A stretch of 6,625 bases of DNA from an uncultured Atopobiaceae bacterium (lineage in GTDB: Bacteria; Actinomycetota; Coriobacteriia; Coriobacteriales; Atopobiaceae). The notes below the pieces were generated by a model. That model did no database searches. It was not told the DNA's origin and saw only the letters and a program-made list of their open reading frames with translations. Location of the stretch: the NCBI GenBank assembly GCA_905233865.1, contig CAJOGH010000089.1, forward strand, positions 1-6,625, written 5' to 3'. Below, piece by piece: positions 6,145-6,625 of this stretch; position 1 is the stretch's first letter; every line of letters starts with the position of its first letter. The translations under genes and the position numbers were made by a program.

Positions 6145-6161
6145 CACAAGAACGTCTTGTG
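6145..6161. repeat. hairpin CACAAGA-ACG-TCTTGTG
   Basis: A perfect 7-bp inverted repeat with a 3-nt loop. It is not followed by a T-tract, so it is not a classical terminator. It is the first of the hairpin series in the right flank. Confidence 0.4.
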
Positions 6162-6328
6162 TAGCATGCGACGGCCCGTTATCTGCTGCGCGGCGCTTTG
6201 GCGCCTTGCCCCGCGCTCGCAGGGCTCCTCCCTTGCCGCTGGACCCATCCGGTCTCTATCGGGGTTTGGTACCCGAGCCGACGGCATGCCCAGCCCTTGT
6301 CGCCTCTGGATCGACAGTCCCACCACGA

Positions 6329-6374
6329 GGTCTCTCCGGGTGGCCTGAGACCCTCTGGTGAGGCTGTGAGCCTC
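6329..6374. repeat. two consecutive hairpins GGTCTC/GAGACC and GAGGCT/AGCCTC
   Basis: GGTCTC (6329-6334) pairs perfectly with GAGACC (6347-6352) around 12 nt. Seven nt later GAGGCT (6360-6365) pairs with AGCCTC (6369-6374) around GTG. An 8-bp tandem duplication of CGACGCGC follows at 6378-6393. Neighbouring helices of this kind can indicate a folded RNA, but each is short. Confidence 0.35.
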
Positions 6375-6421
6375 CGACGACGCGCCGACGCGCCGGTGAT
6401 CGCTATCCAGCGTCCGTGGCA

Positions 6422-6450
6422 GTGCCCGTGGCACCCGTGGTGAGCTCACC
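6422..6450. repeat. hairpin GTGCC/GGCAC and 12-bp palindrome GGTGAGCTCACC
   Basis: GTGCC (6422-6426) and GGCAC (6430-6434) form a 5-bp triloop hairpin. GGTGAGCTCACC (6439-6450) is a perfect palindrome. The motif CCGTGG recurs three times just here (starting at 6414, 6426 and 6435). The function is unknown. Confidence 0.35.
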
Positions 6451-6625
6451 TCTGGGCTCCAGGTAGGCCTGGGATGGTCCGCGCTGCCCCCAAAGCGCCC
6501 ACGCGCGGTCAGGTGTGGACTTCGTCTGACCCACGGTGGCCCGCTCAAGTCCCGCGCTGGGCTCATGGTGTGCTTGCTCGCGCACCGTCCCCATCTCAGG
6601 GTGGGGTGGGGGAGGAGGCGCACAC

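Larger units (their letters stand above)
5944..6625. other. gene-free right flank rich in short hairpins; origin unknown
   Basis: I recognise no protein, tRNA, rRNA, tmRNA, SRP or RNase P signature on either strand. Several frames are open for 60-220 codons because stops are rare in GC-rich DNA. Their translations are rich in Arg, Pro, Ser and His, lack domain motifs, and have no convincing ribosome-binding sites. The region contains many short perfect inverted repeats between 6145 and 6531. It could be a decayed coding or mobile region, a leader of a gene beyond the window, or a structured RNA locus. Confidence 0.5.

Noticed and set aside
6341..6412. Resemblance to a TPP riboswitch (CCTGAGACCC followed by GATC...CCAGCGT)
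   Set aside because: The core sequence between these pieces, including the expected GGATAATGCC, is absent and the helices do not match. Similarity is limited to short words.
5961..6623. 220-codon minus-strand open frame in the right flank
   Set aside because: It has no recognisable domain, a composition heavy in Arg, Ser, Pro and His, no clear ribosome-binding site, and overlaps several equally long open frames in other registers.
5944..6625. RNase P RNA, tmRNA, 6S RNA or rRNA leader in the right flank
   Set aside because: I looked for the conserved RNase P GAGGAAAGTCC core and the tmRNA ends on both strands and found neither.

Overview
This is a GC-rich bacterial window of mostly core housekeeping genes. 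The composition, the short Shine-Dalgarno-led genes, a full-length formate-tetrahydrofolate ligase and a greA-lysS pair suggest a high-GC anaerobic actinobacterium, probably class Coriobacteriia (Olsenella/Atopobium/Collinsella relatives). That placement is inferred from gene content and style, not from a marker gene.

Layout. Positions 1-241 hold no gene. They carry an AT-richer 87-bp element (88-174) bounded by a perfect 15-bp inverted repeat. A leftward 6-carboxytetrahydropterin synthase-family gene (242-661) is divergent from a rightward formate-tetrahydrofolate ligase gene, fhs (825-2492). The gap between them holds a plausible fhs promoter and a small dyad. A leftward, membrane-anchored, spermidine-synthase-like SAM-fold protein (2520-3320) converges on fhs across a perfect 18-nt palindrome. 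A second divergent promoter region (3321-3447) leads rightward into tatA, whose product carries an unusual C-terminal zinc ribbon (3448-3786). Then come greA (3826-4305), an intrinsic terminator-like hairpin, and lysS (4399-5888). A very strong intrinsic terminator (5911-5943) closes the block. From 5944 to the end (about 680 bp) I recognise no gene; much of it is a run of short perfect hairpins.

How the genes relate. The pterin enzyme and Fhs are divergent neighbours, and both can touch folate chemistry. The pterin enzyme has a CExxHGH active-site motif, in which a glutamate accompanies the catalytic cysteine. In this family that pattern has been linked to a folate-type side activity in addition to queuosine synthesis. 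GreA (rescue of backtracked RNA polymerase) and LysS (charging of tRNA-Lys) are information-processing genes often found side by side. TatA would form the pore component of the twin-arginine export pathway; no tatC is present here.

Points deserving attention: a -1 reading-frame break in lysS after about 44 codons, the TatA-zinc ribbon fusion, the CExxHGH motif, the 87-bp inverted-repeat element, and the structured or degraded 3' region. I did not find a clear new multi-gene system such as a defence island, CRISPR array or toxin-antitoxin pair.
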